The notes beneath the pieces were generated by a model. That model made no database searches and had not been told where the DNA came from. It worked only from the letters and a program-made list of their open reading frames with translations. Positions 32,023-40,612 of a DNA stretch of 47,283 bases are shown here, in pieces (within the stretch, counting starts at the first letter, position 1; each line of letters begins with the position of its first letter). The DNA lies in NCBI RefSeq assembly GCF_008923205.2, contig NZ_WBMS02000006.1, positions 228,823-276,105 of the forward strand. The letters run 5' to 3'. A program made the translations under genes and the position numbers. The DNA is from Actinomadura physcomitrii (GTDB lineage: Bacteria > Actinomycetota > Actinomycetes > Streptosporangiales > Streptosporangiaceae).

Positions 32023-32901
32023 TCAGCGGGCCGGCCCGTCGTGCGCGCCCGCCGAGGCGGGCGCGGGTCCCGGCGCGGGTGGGGTCTCGGCGGCGGACGC
32101 GGCCTGCGGGTTCGGCGGGACGGGCGGTGCCTCGGGCATGGGCGGGGCGTCCGGCTTGCGGACGGCCGCGAACCGCAGCCGCACGTAGTCGGCGACCCAG
32201 CCGGACTCGCGGCGCAGCGCCGGCGCGGCGAGGTCGTTCACCCGGGTGAGCAGCGGCTCGACCAGTTCCGGCGGGACGTCGGCGAGCGCGCGCGCGGCGT
32301 AGGCGCGGACCCAGTCGGCGGCGCCGTTCGGGCCCTCGGTCATCTGGCTCGGCCGCTCGGCGTGCTCCAGCAGCCGCAGCGAGAAGCCGGCCTCCTCCAG
32401 CTTCGTCGCGTACTCGGCGGGGCTCGGGAAGTACCAGGGCAGCTCGGGCTCGCCGAGGCCGAAGACCCGCCAGGCGGTCTGCATCGCGGCGACCAGCTCG
32501 GCGCAGTTGCCCTCGCCGCCGAGCTCGCCGACGAACCGGCCGCCGGGCCGCAGCGCCGCGTGCACCTGCGCGATCACCGCGTCCGGGTCGCGGGTCATCC
32601 AGTGCAGCGCGGCGTTGGAGGCGACGGCGTCGCAGACGTCGGTGATGGTGAAGGTGTGCGCGTCGCCGAGCATGAAGGAGATGCCCGGGTTCAGCGCGCT
32701 CGCCTGGGCGACCATGTCCGGGTTGCCGTCGATGCCCAGCACCTCGGCGCCCCGGGCGGCGATCTCCGCGCTGAACGCGCCGGTGCCGCAGCCGAGGTCG
32801 ATGATCCGTTCACCGGGCTGCGGGTCGAGCAGGTCGACCAGGGGCGCGCCGTGCGCGGAGACGTACCCGAAGGCGGAGTCGTACGTCACGGCCCAATTCA
32901 C
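32023..32901 (-). CDS. class I SAM-dependent methyltransferase (trans-aconitate methyltransferase-like)
   Basis: A 292-residue methyltransferase. Motif I is IIDLGCGTGAFSAEIA, followed by VLGIDGNPDMVAQA, MLGDAHTF and the post-motif LRPGGRFVGELGG. The W at ALHWMTRDP and the later WYFPSPAEY segment resemble the Tam branch, but the acceptor is uncertain. The last ~45 residues are a Pro/Ala-rich tail without known function. Start GTG 32901 lacks a Shine-Dalgarno, and TAAATT lies 13 bases upstream, so the message may be leaderless or nearly so. Divergent from the small gene at 33005. Confidence 0.88.
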   Translation of the reverse strand: MNWAVTYDSAFGYVSAHGAPLVDLLDPQPGERIIDLGCGTGAFSAEIAARGAEVLGIDGNPDMVAQASALNPGISFMLGDAHTFTITDVCDAVASNAALHWMTRDPDAVIAQVHAALRPGGRFVGELGGEGNCAELVAAMQTAWRVFGLGEPELPWYFPSPAEYATKLEEAGFSLRLLEHAERPSQMTEGPNGAADWVRAYAARALADVPPELVEPLLTRVNDLAAPALRRESGWVADYVRLRFAAVRKPDAPPMPEAPPVPPNPQAASAAETPPAPGPAPASAGAHDGPAR

Positions 32902-33004
32902 TGTCGTAATTTATCGGACATGGCTTCGGCGGGTGCGCGGTTCCCCCCTCCCAAGGCCGCCGGGTGACCCGCGTCACCTGGGCGCGTCCCGTATCGTCGC
33001 GGCC

Positions 33005-33349
33005 ATGAAGAAGCCCGATGTCGTGCGGATCGTCGGCACCGAGCGGCCGGACGGCCTCGCGCTGCGCACCACCGGGCTCATCGAGCACGGGCTGCCGGAG
33101 CTGAGCGCGGACGGCCTGCCGCCCTACCTCGGCCAGGGCTGGGCGCGCGTCCTCGGCGAGGCGGCGCGCGTGTTCGCCGCGAGCCGCGACTACCCGATGG
33201 AGCTGACGCTGCCGCCGGACGTGCCGGTCCGGCTCTGGCCGGACCAGAACGGCGCGATCATGCTGCTGCCGCCCGCCGGGCACGAGGGCGGCCTGGACGA
33301 GTGGCGCCGCGACGTCGTCCTGCGCATGTTCCCGGAGGCCCGGATCTGA
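33005..33349 (+). CDS. small protein of unknown function
   Basis: A 114-residue protein beginning MKKPDVVRIVGTERPDGLAL. It contains LGQGWARVLGEAARVFAASRDY and a tail YPMELTLPPDVPVRLWPDQNGAIMLL split into short strands, ending EWRRDVVLRMFPEARI. Codon use is fully typical of the window, and no signal peptide or membrane helix is seen. It lies 64 bases upstream of the enoyl-CoA hydratase on the same strand and may be co-transcribed. I do not recognise the family. Confidence 0.75.
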   Translation: MKKPDVVRIVGTERPDGLALRTTGLIEHGLPELSADGLPPYLGQGWARVLGEAARVFAASRDYPMELTLPPDVPVRLWPDQNGAIMLLPPAGHEGGLDEWRRDVVLRMFPEARI

Positions 33350-33413
33350 CGCGTGCCCGCCCGAGTTCCTAGAATCGCATTCGGAAATCAACCGGCGCGA
33401 GAAGGGGACGCAC

Positions 33414-34286
33414 GTGGCCTACGCCGAGATCGAGTACGAGGTTCAGGACGGGATCGCCACGGTCACCCTGAACCGCCCCCACAAGATGAACGCCTACACG
33501 TTCACCATGCGCAGCGAGATGCTCGACGTCTTCGACCGCATCGATGCCGACGACGACGTCCGCGCCGTCGTGGTCACCGGCGCGGGCCGCGCGTTCTGCG
33601 CGGGCGCCGACCTCAGCGGCGGCGGCGACACCTTCGACAAGGAGAGGTCGAAGGACATGTTCGCCGGCGAGGACGACGTGCTGGAGGACGGCACCCCGCG
33701 CGACGGCGGCGGCACGGTCGCGCTGCGCATCGCGCGCTGCCTCAAGCCGGTCATCGGCGCGTTCAACGGCGCGGCGGTCGGCGTCGGCGTGACGATGACG
33801 CTGCCGATGGACGTCCGGCTGGCCAGCGAGAAGGCCAGGTTCGGGTTCGTGTTCGCGCGGCGCGGCATCGTCACCGAGGCCGCGTCGAGCTGGTTCCTGC
33901 CGCGCCTGGTCGGCATCGCGCAGGCGATGGAGTGGGCCGCGACCGGCCGCGTGTTCGACGCGCAGGAGGCGCTCGCCGGCCGCCTCGTCTCCCGGGTCCT
34001 CGCGCCCGAGGAGCTGCTCCCCGCCGCGTACGCGCTGGCCCGCGAGATCGCCGGCAACACCTCCGCGGTGTCGGTCGCGACGATCCGCCGCCTCATGTGG
34101 TCGGGCCTGTCGGCGCCGTCCCCGTGGGACGCGCACGCCGCCGACTCCCGCCTGATGGCCGAGCTGGGCGGCGGCGCCGACGCCGTCGAGGGCGTCACCT
34201 CGTTCCTGGAGAAGCGGCCCGCCGCGTTCCCCCTGCGCGTCAGCAAGGACCTGCCGAAGAACATCCCGGACTGGCCCGTCCGCTGA
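33414..34286 (+). CDS. enoyl-CoA hydratase/isomerase family protein
   Basis: A 290-residue crotonase-fold enzyme. The oxyanion-hole segments are TGAGRAFCAGADLSGG and FNGAAVGVGVTMTLPMDVRLAS. The start (VTLNRPHKMNAYTF) and FVFARRGIVTEAASSWFLPRLVG are typical. The second catalytic Glu of hydratases appears retained in GIVTEAAS. Start GTG 33414 has AGAAGGGG about six bases upstream. It may act in fatty-acid or branched-chain acid degradation; the acyl-CoA dehydrogenase at 43995 is too far away to be the same operon. A strong stem-loop follows the stop. Confidence 0.92.
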   Translation: MAYAEIEYEVQDGIATVTLNRPHKMNAYTFTMRSEMLDVFDRIDADDDVRAVVVTGAGRAFCAGADLSGGGDTFDKERSKDMFAGEDDVLEDGTPRDGGGTVALRIARCLKPVIGAFNGAAVGVGVTMTLPMDVRLASEKARFGFVFARRGIVTEAASSWFLPRLVGIAQAMEWAATGRVFDAQEALAGRLVSRVLAPEELLPAAYALAREIAGNTSAVSVATIRRLMWSGLSAPSPWDAHAADSRLMAELGGGADAVEGVTSFLEKRPAAFPLRVSKDLPKNIPDWPVR

Positions 34287-34327
34287 CCCTCGGCGCGGTC
34301 AAGCGCGCGGTCCGGGTCGCACGGACA

Positions 34328-34373
34328 ACGGTGCGCCGCCCTCGCGCGTGGGTCCGCGAGGGCGGCGCACCGT
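34328..34373. terminator. 19-bp perfect stem-loop between convergent genes
   Basis: Arms 34328-34346 and 34355-34373 pair perfectly over 19 bp around an eight-base loop. It lies between the stop of the enoyl-CoA hydratase and the stop of the convergent CU044_5270-like gene, so it serves as a bidirectional terminator. There is no T run. Confidence 0.8.
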
Positions 34374-34376
34374 CCG

Positions 34377-35435
34377 TCAGGGCCGCTGCCCGGCGCGGTC
34401 GACGATCGCGGCCACCTCGACCGCCTGGTCGCCGAGGGCGCTTCCGGCGGGGATGTCCGGCGCGTCGCCGCCCCGCACCCGCACCCCGGGGGGGTTCGGG
34501 AGGTGCCGGGCCTTGGTCGCCACGATCCGCCGCCCGCGGTAGTCGTACGTGCCGGGCGCCAGCACGAACTCCTCACGCGTCCCGTCGGGGCCGGTACGGG
34601 AGACGGTGGTGCCGGGGCGTCCGAGCGCGTCCTTCGTCCCCTCCTTCACCTGCACGCCCGGGATGCGGGCGAGCGCCCGGAAGATGGCGGCGCGCCCCGA
34701 CGGCGGTGTGGACGGGCCCAGCCCGAGGAAGTCCGCCAGCCGGCCGAACACCCACTGGTCGCGGCCGTCCTGGCCGGTGTAGAGCCGCCCGCCGTTCTCG
34801 GCGTTGTAGGTCTTCGCCCGCTGGTCGATCTTCGCCAGCAGCGCGGACGGGTCGTGCGGGAGCGCGCGCAGGTAGTCGTACCACTGCGAGGGCGAGCGCT
34901 CCTCGCTGTCACCGTCCGGTTTCGTCTGCGAGACGATCAGCCGCGGCTTCTTGCCCGGGCGGGCGTCGTACGCGGCGCTCTCCCGGCCGTCGAAGCGCAC
35001 CCACTCCTCCTTGTGCCGCAGGGAGGACGGGGCGTTCTTCTGCATCACCTGGTACGTCCGGGTGTAGACCCACTGGTTCGGTGCCGGGCGCTGGTCCGGC
35101 CGGCTCGCGACGGTCTTCGCGGCGCGCTCCAGGATCTGCGTGGCGCTCACCGGGCGTGCGGCGATCGGCGCCGGAGCGGAGTCCTCGCCGTTCAGGGCGA
35201 CCGCCGCGACGGCCGCCGCCCCGGCCACGGCGACCCCCGCCGCCAGCCCGATCTGCCACTTCGGAAAGCGGAGGCGACGCCGGTCGCGCGCCTCCGAGCT
35301 GCGACGGCCGCCGGTTGCCGGGCCGTTCTGGCCGAGGGCCTCCCGGACGAGCCGGTCGCGGCCGTTCGCCAGCCGGTCGGTGTCCGGCTCGCGCACCTGC
35401 GCGCGGAACGCGGCCAGTTCCTCGAGGTCGTTCAT
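34377..35435 (-). CDS. CU044_5270-like membrane protein, partner of the ECF sigma factor
   Basis: A 352-residue protein. The cytoplasmic N-terminus (MNDLEELAAFRAQVREPDTD, then a basic stretch) is followed by one membrane helix (IGLAAGVAVAGAAAVAAVAL, about 75-95). A large outer domain holds VYTRTYQVMQKNAPSS, SQWYDYLRALPHDP and FVLAPGTYDYRGRR. The layout and the ATGA overlap with the sigma gene match the CU044_5270 family, which sits beside ECF sigma genes in actinomycetes. It may act as anti-sigma or sensor. No zinc-finger anti-sigma motif (HxxxCxxC) is present, so a classical ZAS protein is excluded. Confidence 0.83.
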   Translation of the reverse strand: MNDLEELAAFRAQVREPDTDRLANGRDRLVREALGQNGPATGGRRSSEARDRRRLRFPKWQIGLAAGVAVAGAAAVAAVALNGEDSAPAPIAARPVSATQILERAAKTVASRPDQRPAPNQWVYTRTYQVMQKNAPSSLRHKEEWVRFDGRESAAYDARPGKKPRLIVSQTKPDGDSEERSPSQWYDYLRALPHDPSALLAKIDQRAKTYNAENGGRLYTGQDGRDQWVFGRLADFLGLGPSTPPSGRAAIFRALARIPGVQVKEGTKDALGRPGTTVSRTGPDGTREEFVLAPGTYDYRGRRIVATKARHLPNPPGVRVRGGDAPDIPAGSALGDQAVEVAAIVDRAGQRP

Positions 35436-36052
35436 TCGCCCGTCCCTTCCTGGACGTCCGTCGGGTCGGCGCCTCCGAGCGCCTCCCGTACCTTCCGGCG
35501 GGCCCGGTGCAGCCGGGACCGCACCGTCCCGACCGGGATCGACAGCGCCTCGGCGACCTGGTCGTAGGTCAGGTCCGCCCAGGCGACCAGCAGCAGCACG
35601 TCCCGGTCGCCCTGCGCCAGGTCGGCCAGCGCTCCGGCGAGCGGCCGGGAGGCCGCCGCCGCGCTCACCCGTGCGTCCACCCGGTCCATGGCGTCGGTCA
35701 CCGGGTCGGCGCCGGTGCGGGCCAGCGCCCGCAGCATCCGCGTCTCCGCCCTGCGGTGCCTGCCGACGAGGTTCGCCGCGATCCCGTACAGCCACGGCCG
35801 CGCGTCCGGGCGTGCCCGGTCGTAGCGGTCGCGGTGCCGGAACGCGGCCAGGAACGTCTCGGCGACGACGTCGTCGGCGGCCTGGTCGCCGAGCCTGCGC
35901 GCGACGTACCGGTGGATGGACGGCGCGTGCCGGTCGTACAGGTCGGCGAAGGCCTCGGGGTGCCGCCCGGACCGTTCGATGAGGCGTGCGTCGTCCTCCG
36001 GCGGTTCCGGGTCGCGGTCCGGTGGTGCCGGCGCGCGTTGACTGAGGGTCAT
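35432..36052 (-). CDS. ECF-type RNA polymerase sigma factor
   Basis: A 206-residue sigma factor with region 2 (FADLYDRHAPSIHRYVARRLGDQ, then DDVVAETFLAAFRHRDRYD and PWLYGIAANLVGRHRR) and region 4 (LAQGDRDVLLLVAWADLTYDQVAEAL, PVGTVRSRLHRARRKVREAL). The ATG at 36052 has CGGAG five bases upstream; a longer frame starting at 36100 lacks one. The stop overlaps the ATG of the membrane partner by four bases (ATGA), so the two are made together. The regulon and signal are not visible, and I find no autoregulatory GGAAC-type -35 upstream. Confidence 0.92.
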   Translation of the reverse strand: MTLSQRAPAPPDRDPEPPEDDARLIERSGRHPEAFADLYDRHAPSIHRYVARRLGDQAADDVVAETFLAAFRHRDRYDRARPDARPWLYGIAANLVGRHRRAETRMLRALARTGADPVTDAMDRVDARVSAAAASRPLAGALADLAQGDRDVLLLVAWADLTYDQVAEALSIPVGTVRSRLHRARRKVREALGGADPTDVQEGTGE

Positions 36053-36340
36053 ACGGCTCCGTCCTCTGCGGTGGGTCCGTGCGGGGCGCCGCACGGTCAC
36101 CCGTCATCACCCGCAGCGCCGCCGGGAGTTCACGGCCGCCGGGAAGTGCCGGTGAAGGGACCGGAGGGCGACACTTCCCTCACCCGGGGTGGCGCCGAGG
36201 CCCGGTACCGGCCGCATGATGGGGGCTGCGTCCCCCGTCGCGCCCCCGAGGACGATCCCGACAATTCGGACCTTGGCGACGTGTGTTGCGAGTGAGGCGC
36301 AGGGTAAGAAGCGGCCCGAGGCAACGCGTTACGGGGGTGC

Positions 36341-37240
36341 GTGGTGCGGACCAGGAAAATCGCCATCATCGCGGCCGGTCTCCTGCTCGCCTCGGGATGC
36401 GGCCACGCGGAGAAGAGGCAGGCGCGGACCGCCGGTCACCGGATCGCGGCGGGGAAGGCGGCGGGGATGAAGGCGCGGACGGCGCCGCGCCCGCAGCGGC
36501 CGCCCGCCCAGCGGAAGATCGACTGCGACAGGCTGAGGTGCGTCGCGCTCACGTTCGACGACGGGCCGGGCCCGTACACCGACGGGCTGCTCGACGTCCT
36601 GAAGAGGCAGGGCGTGCGCGCCACCTTCTTCCTCATCGGGCAGCACGTCCACGGCTTTCCGGCGGTCGTGCGTCGCGAGGTGATGGAGGGCCACGAGATC
36701 GGCGACCACACCTGGGACCACGCGCAGCTCACCAAACTGTCGACCGCCGCGGTCGGGGCGCAGATCCAGCGCACCCAGGCCGCGATCACCAAGGCGTCCG
36801 GCGGGGTGAAGCCGACGATCACGCGCCCGCCGTACGGCGCGACGAACAGGCGCGTCGGGCAGGCCATCGGGATGCCGCTGATCCTGTGGAGCGTCGACAC
36901 CGAGGACTGGCGCTACCTGAACACCGCGCGCGACACCCGCGTCGGCATCAAGGAGCCCCGGCCCGGCGGCATCATCCTGTTCCACGACATCCACAAGCCG
37001 AGCGTGAAGGCGATCCCGGCGGTCATCGCGGGCCTGAAGAAGCGCGGCTTCACGTTCGTCACGGTGTCGGAGCTGTTCCAGAACCGGCGGCTGCAGCCCG
37101 GCCGGACCTACTCCGAGCTGCTGCCGCGCAAGACCGCGTCGCCGGCCCCGGTCACCGCCAGTCCGCCGCCGGCCGGGTCTCCGGCCGGTCCCGCGCCGAG
37201 CAGGTCCGGCCCCCGGCCTCAGCAGGCCGAAGGCGACTGA
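36341..37240 (+). CDS. NodB-type polysaccharide deacetylase, lipoprotein
   Basis: A protein of about 299 residues. The signal MVRTRKIAIIAAGLLLASGC carries a lipobox (LASGC), so it is probably anchored outside the membrane. The carbohydrate esterase family 4 domain is complete: LTFDDGPGPYT (Asp73/Asp74), GDHTWDHAQL (two zinc His), RPPYGA, ILWSVDTEDW and IILFHDIH. Such enzymes de-N-acetylate peptidoglycan or chitooligosaccharides. A Pro/Ser tail of about 40 residues follows. GTG 36341 and GTG 36344 are both possible; the second has the better distance to the G run. Convergent with the SH3-like gene. Confidence 0.93.
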   Translation: MVRTRKIAIIAAGLLLASGCGHAEKRQARTAGHRIAAGKAAGMKARTAPRPQRPPAQRKIDCDRLRCVALTFDDGPGPYTDGLLDVLKRQGVRATFFLIGQHVHGFPAVVRREVMEGHEIGDHTWDHAQLTKLSTAAVGAQIQRTQAAITKASGGVKPTITRPPYGATNRRVGQAIGMPLILWSVDTEDWRYLNTARDTRVGIKEPRPGGIILFHDIHKPSVKAIPAVIAGLKKRGFTFVTVSELFQNRRLQPGRTYSELLPRKTASPAPVTASPPPAGSPAGPAPSRSGPRPQQAEGD

Positions 37241-37275
37241 GGGACGCCCCGGCCACGCGGCCTCGTCGAGCGCCG

Positions 37276-37524
37276 TCAGACTCCGCGGCGCTTCGGCGGA
37301 GGCATCGGCGGGACGACCTTGCCCGCCACCACGATGTCCTCGGGCACCTCGACGAGTTCGCCGTTGCGGCGGCGCACTTGGAGCGTCTTGTTGGACCAGG
37401 ATTCGAGTACGCCCACCACGTCGCTGTACTCTCCCGTTGGCAGACGACGGCGCAGCGAGACCCGCTGACCCACGTCCGCGCTACTGATGGACACCACCAG
37501 GCGCGCGGCAAAGCGGCCAGACAT
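37276..37524 (-). CDS. stand-alone SH3-like domain as in Rv0428c-type acetyltransferases
   Basis: An 82-residue protein: MSGRFAARLVVSISSADVGQ, RVSLRRRLPTGEYSDVVGVL, SWSNKTLQVRRRNGELVEVP, EDIVVAGKVVPPMPP. This matches the small beta-barrel that precedes the GNAT domain in Rv0428c-like acetyltransferases (RVxVRRRL...G.L..W...L.VR...GE.VEVP...VVA.K.VPP). The GNAT part is absent; the frame stops right after the barrel. A TAGTAT -10-like box (minus strand, about 37562-37567) supports starting at 37524 and not further upstream. It is divergent from fdxA. Function unknown. Confidence 0.72.
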   Translation of the reverse strand: MSGRFAARLVVSISSADVGQRVSLRRRLPTGEYSDVVGVLESWSNKTLQVRRRNGELVEVPEDIVVAGKVVPPMPPPKRRGV

Positions 37525-37636
37525 GTGAGGACCCCCATGTCGAATCGACTGCGCGGTGGTGGCCATACTATTCACAGCGAGCTTGCGGTGAGCCGTGACG
37601 TGCGGCGGGGCCGGAAACCCGAGAGGAGTCACTGAC

Positions 37637-37963
37637 GTGACCTACGTCATTGCGCAGCCCTGCGTGGACCTGCTCGACAAGGCATGCATCGAGGAGTGCC
37701 CGGTCGACTGCATCTACGAAGGGAAGCGTCAGCTCTACATCCACCCGGACGAGTGCGTCGACTGCGGTGCGTGCGAGCCGGTTTGCCCGGTTGAGGCCAT
37801 CTACTACGAGGACGACGTCCCCGACCAGTGGAAGGACTTCTACAAGGTGAACGTGGAGTTCTTCGACGACCTGGGCTCGCCCGGCGGAGCCTCCAAGGTG
37901 GGCAAGATCGACAAGGACCACCCGATCGTCGCGGCGCTGCCCCCGCAGAGCCAGGAAGACTGA
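37637..37963 (+). CDS. fdxA: 7Fe ferredoxin (3Fe-4S / 4Fe-4S)
   Basis: A 108-residue electron carrier. The Cys pattern is that of Azotobacter ferredoxin I: Cys9, Cys17 and Cys50 for the 3Fe-4S cluster, and Cys21, Cys40, Cys43 and Cys46 for the 4Fe-4S cluster, with an extra Cys25. The C-terminal extension VPDQWKDFYKVNVEFFDDLG is usual for actinobacterial FdxA. GTG 37637 has AGGAG nine bases upstream. dapC follows 164 bases later on the same strand, a conserved neighbourhood in actinomycetes. Confidence 0.96.
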   Translation: MTYVIAQPCVDLLDKACIEECPVDCIYEGKRQLYIHPDECVDCGACEPVCPVEAIYYEDDVPDQWKDFYKVNVEFFDDLGSPGGASKVGKIDKDHPIVAALPPQSQED

Positions 37964-38127
37964 CAGCGGGCTGAAACCGGCCAGGGCGGGTCGCGACCTT
38001 TCGGGAGCGTCCCGGCCGACGGTCATCGCGGTTCGACGCGTCCGGGCCGTGGTCTGCCGCACTGCGCGGAAGGCCACGGCCCTGGTGATTCGGGGCGCCC
38101 GCGCGTCCCGTCGAGGAGGGCTGGGTC

Positions 38128-39213
38128 TTGTTCACGCTGCCGGACTTTCCGTGGGATCGGCTGGAGCCGTACAAGAAGCGCGCCGCCGAGCATCCGGACG
38201 GCATCGTCGACCTGTCGGTCGGCACGCCCGTGGACCCGACGCCCGACGCCGTCCGCAAGGCGCTCGCCGAGGCGTCCGACGCGCCCGGCTACCCCGCCAC
38301 CTACGGCACGCCCGAGCTGCGCGAGTCGGTCGCGGGCTGGTTGCGCCGCCGCGCCGGCGTGGCCGGTGCCGACCCGGCCGCGGTGCTGCCCGTCATCGGC
38401 ACCAAGGAGCTGGTGGCGTGGCTGCCGACGCTGCTCGGCGCCGGCCCCGGCGACAAGGTCGTCTTCCCCGAGCTGGCGTACCCGACCTACGACGTGGGCG
38501 CCCGGCTGGCCGGCGCGGAGCCCGTCGCGACGGACGGCCTGCTGAAGCTCGGCCCGGTCCGGCCGAAGATCGTGTGGGTGAACTCGCCGTCCAACCCGAC
38601 CGGGAAGGTGCTGCCCGCCGAGCACCTGCGCAAGGTCGTCGCGTGGGCGCGCGGGCGCGGCGCGCTCGTGATCAGCGACGAGTGCTACCTGGAGTTCGGC
38701 TGGGACGACGAGCGCCCGCCCGTCTCGATCCTGCACCCGGACGTGTGCGGTGGCTCCCACGAGGGGCTCCTCGCGGTGAACTCGCTGTCCAAGCGCTCCA
38801 ACATGGCGGGCTACCGCGCCGGGTTCGTCACCGGCGACCTCGCGGTCGTCAAGCGGCTGCTGGAGGTCCGCAAGCACGCGGGCATGATCGTCCCGGCGCC
38901 GGTGCAGGCGGCGATGGTCGCTGCGTTCGACGACGACGCGCACGCCGACGAGCAGCGCGCCCGCTACGCGCGGCGCCGCGCCGACCTGCGCGCCGCGTTC
39001 GAGAAGCACGGCTTCCGCATCGACCACTCCGAGGCGTCGCTGTACCTGTGGGCGACGCGGGACGAGCCGTGCTGGGAGACCGTCGGGCACCTGGCCTCGC
39101 TCGGCGTCCTCGTCGGGCCCGGCGAGTTCTACGGGACGGCCGGCGCCCGGCACGTCCGGATCGCGTTCACCGCCACGGACGAGCGCGTCGCCGCGGCCGT
39201 CGCCCGCCTCTGA
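38128..39213 (+). CDS. dapC: succinyldiaminopimelate transaminase
   Basis: A 361-residue class I/II aminotransferase of lysine and peptidoglycan precursor (diaminopimelate) synthesis. It begins MFTLPDFPWDRLEPYKKRAA, the actinobacterial DapC start, at a TTG with AGGAGG eight bases upstream. The motif NSPSNPTG is present, and the Schiff-base lysine is Lys222 in NSLSKRSNMAGYRAGF. The C-terminal Arg is in ARHVRIAFTA. Position after fdxA agrees with other actinomycetes. The length (361) is typical. Confidence 0.93.
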   Translation: MFTLPDFPWDRLEPYKKRAAEHPDGIVDLSVGTPVDPTPDAVRKALAEASDAPGYPATYGTPELRESVAGWLRRRAGVAGADPAAVLPVIGTKELVAWLPTLLGAGPGDKVVFPELAYPTYDVGARLAGAEPVATDGLLKLGPVRPKIVWVNSPSNPTGKVLPAEHLRKVVAWARGRGALVISDECYLEFGWDDERPPVSILHPDVCGGSHEGLLAVNSLSKRSNMAGYRAGFVTGDLAVVKRLLEVRKHAGMIVPAPVQAAMVAAFDDDAHADEQRARYARRRADLRAAFEKHGFRIDHSEASLYLWATRDEPCWETVGHLASLGVLVGPGEFYGTAGARHVRIAFTATDERVAAAVARL

Positions 39214-39427
39214 ACCTGCACGGTTCCCAACAGGCGCGCGCCGCGTCCGGGGACCGTGGTTCCCCGTACTTCCGGATCCCGGGCCCGCCGTCTCGTGTCC
39301 GGGTTTTCCGTATGAAACCGGATGTTCCTTCATTACGTCTGATCGCGATATGGGCGTAAGCGGCCACAGTCGGTAGGATCCGCTGGTCTCCGCCCTCCGG
39401 GATCGCCGAATCAATGGAGGTATGTCC

Positions 39428-40042
39428 GTGAATGGGACCGTGCTGGCGCTCGTGCTGGCACTGATCGTCCTCGTGGTCGTGCTCGTCGTGGTGCTCGTCG
39501 TGGTGCTGTCGCGGCGCCGCTCCGCGCCGCCCGCGCCCGCGGCGCCCCGCGACCCGTTCGCCCCCGAGCAGAGCGCCGCCGGCGACCCCCGCACGCTGAA
39601 GGCCGGCGACATGGTCGAGTACCTCGGCACCCGCTACTTCGTGCGCGGCTCGCTGCGGCTGCGCGAGGGCGGCTTCACCTGGTCCGAGCACCTCCTCGAC
39701 GCCGACACCATCGAGGGGCAGAAGGTGTGGCTGTCGGTGGAGGAGGACCCGGACCTCGAGGTCGTCTTCTGGACCGAGTACGACATCGGCGACCTGCGGC
39801 CCGGCGACCGCACCGTCACCGTCGAGGGCGTCGAGTACCGCCGCGACGAGCACGGCACCGCCGACTACACCAGCGAGGGCACGACCGGTGTCGGCGTCCA
39901 GGGCCGCGTCGAGTACGTCGACTACGAGGGCCCGCGCGGCCGGTACCTGTCGTTCGAGCAGTACGGCGGCGGCCAGTGGGAGGCCGGGCTCGGCGAGCGC
40001 GTCCCGGACGGCACCATGACGATCTACCCGGGCAGCGGCTGA
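39428..40042 (+). CDS. DUF4178 membrane protein of the aminopropyltransferase operon
   Basis: A protein of about 204 residues. It has an N-terminal membrane helix made of Leu and Val (about 4-30) and then a Pro-rich spacer. The DUF4178 domain follows, with LKAGDMVEYLGTRYFVRGSL, FTWSEHLLD, VFWTEYDIGDL and RYLSFEQYGGGQWEAGLGE. The Shine-Dalgarno GGAGG sits one base before the ATG at 39422 but seven before the GTG at 39428, so GTG is the better start (two residues shorter). First gene of a five-gene run; the next starts directly after its stop. The biochemical role is unknown. Confidence 0.87.
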   Translation: MNGTVLALVLALIVLVVVLVVVLVVVLSRRRSAPPAPAAPRDPFAPEQSAAGDPRTLKAGDMVEYLGTRYFVRGSLRLREGGFTWSEHLLDADTIEGQKVWLSVEEDPDLEVVFWTEYDIGDLRPGDRTVTVEGVEYRRDEHGTADYTSEGTTGVGVQGRVEYVDYEGPRGRYLSFEQYGGGQWEAGLGERVPDGTMTIYPGSG

Positions 40043-40612
40043 ATGCGGACCGTCCTCGACACCCCCTACCGGGACGCGCGCGCCGACGGGCTGTCGTTCG
40101 CGCTCGGCCTGCCGCCGCTGGACGCGCTCGCCGTCCTGCCGGTGGAGCGCGGCGGGCTGACCGTCCAGTTGCGCCTGCTCGGCGCGTCCCACCAGGTGAT
40201 CGCCGGGCCGCTCAGCGAGACCGTGGCGTGCCTGCCCGGGGACGGCGGCGAGCCGCTGCCCGGCAGCGCCGCCACGACGCTGCCCGGCTGGGCCTACGAC
40301 TTCACCGCGACGACCGCGGTGCACGCCGACGACGCGGCGTTCGCCCGGGCCGTCGACGCGGTCTGCGCGCGGCTCGCCGACCGCGGCGACGCGCTGACCG
40401 GCGCGTTCCCCGGATCCCGGCACGCCGTCACCGCCCTCGCGCTGGAGCACCCCGGCGTCCCGGACGCCGCGAACGTCGGCGGCGGTCCGGGCGAGCAGAA
40501 CTTCGAGCAGAACCCCGAACGGCGGGCCGGCATCGGCTGGCGGACCTGGCACGCCTACCCCCAGACCCGGGAGATCGTGATGACGCGGAGCCGGTTGGTG
40601 AGACCTACATGA
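40043..40612 (+). CDS. DUF2617 family protein
   Basis: A 189-residue soluble protein beginning MRTVLDTPYRDARADGLSFA. It has LRLLGASHQV, ETVACLPG, a central PGWAYDFTATTAVH and the family hallmark WRTWHAYPQTREIVMTRS near the end. The start codon follows the DUF4178 stop without a gap, and the stop overlaps the next ATG (ATGA). Function unknown; found in the same order next to DUF4178 and DUF4247 genes in other actinomycetes. Confidence 0.88.
   Translation: MRTVLDTPYRDARADGLSFALGLPPLDALAVLPVERGGLTVQLRLLGASHQVIAGPLSETVACLPGDGGEPLPGSAATTLPGWAYDFTATTAVHADDAAFARAVDAVCARLADRGDALTGAFPGSRHAVTALALEHPGVPDAANVGGGPGEQNFEQNPERRAGIGWRTWHAYPQTREIVMTRSRLVRPT

Noticed and set aside
34377..35435. Classical zinc-binding anti-sigma factor
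   Set aside because: The position after the sigma gene fits, but the HxxxCxxC motif is missing and the large outer domain is of the CU044_5270 type.
33353..36295. 980-codon plus-strand open frame running across the enoyl-CoA hydratase and sigma factor genes
   Set aside because: It crosses several genes in both orientations and a strong terminator, and its translation is Arg/Pro/Gly low complexity.
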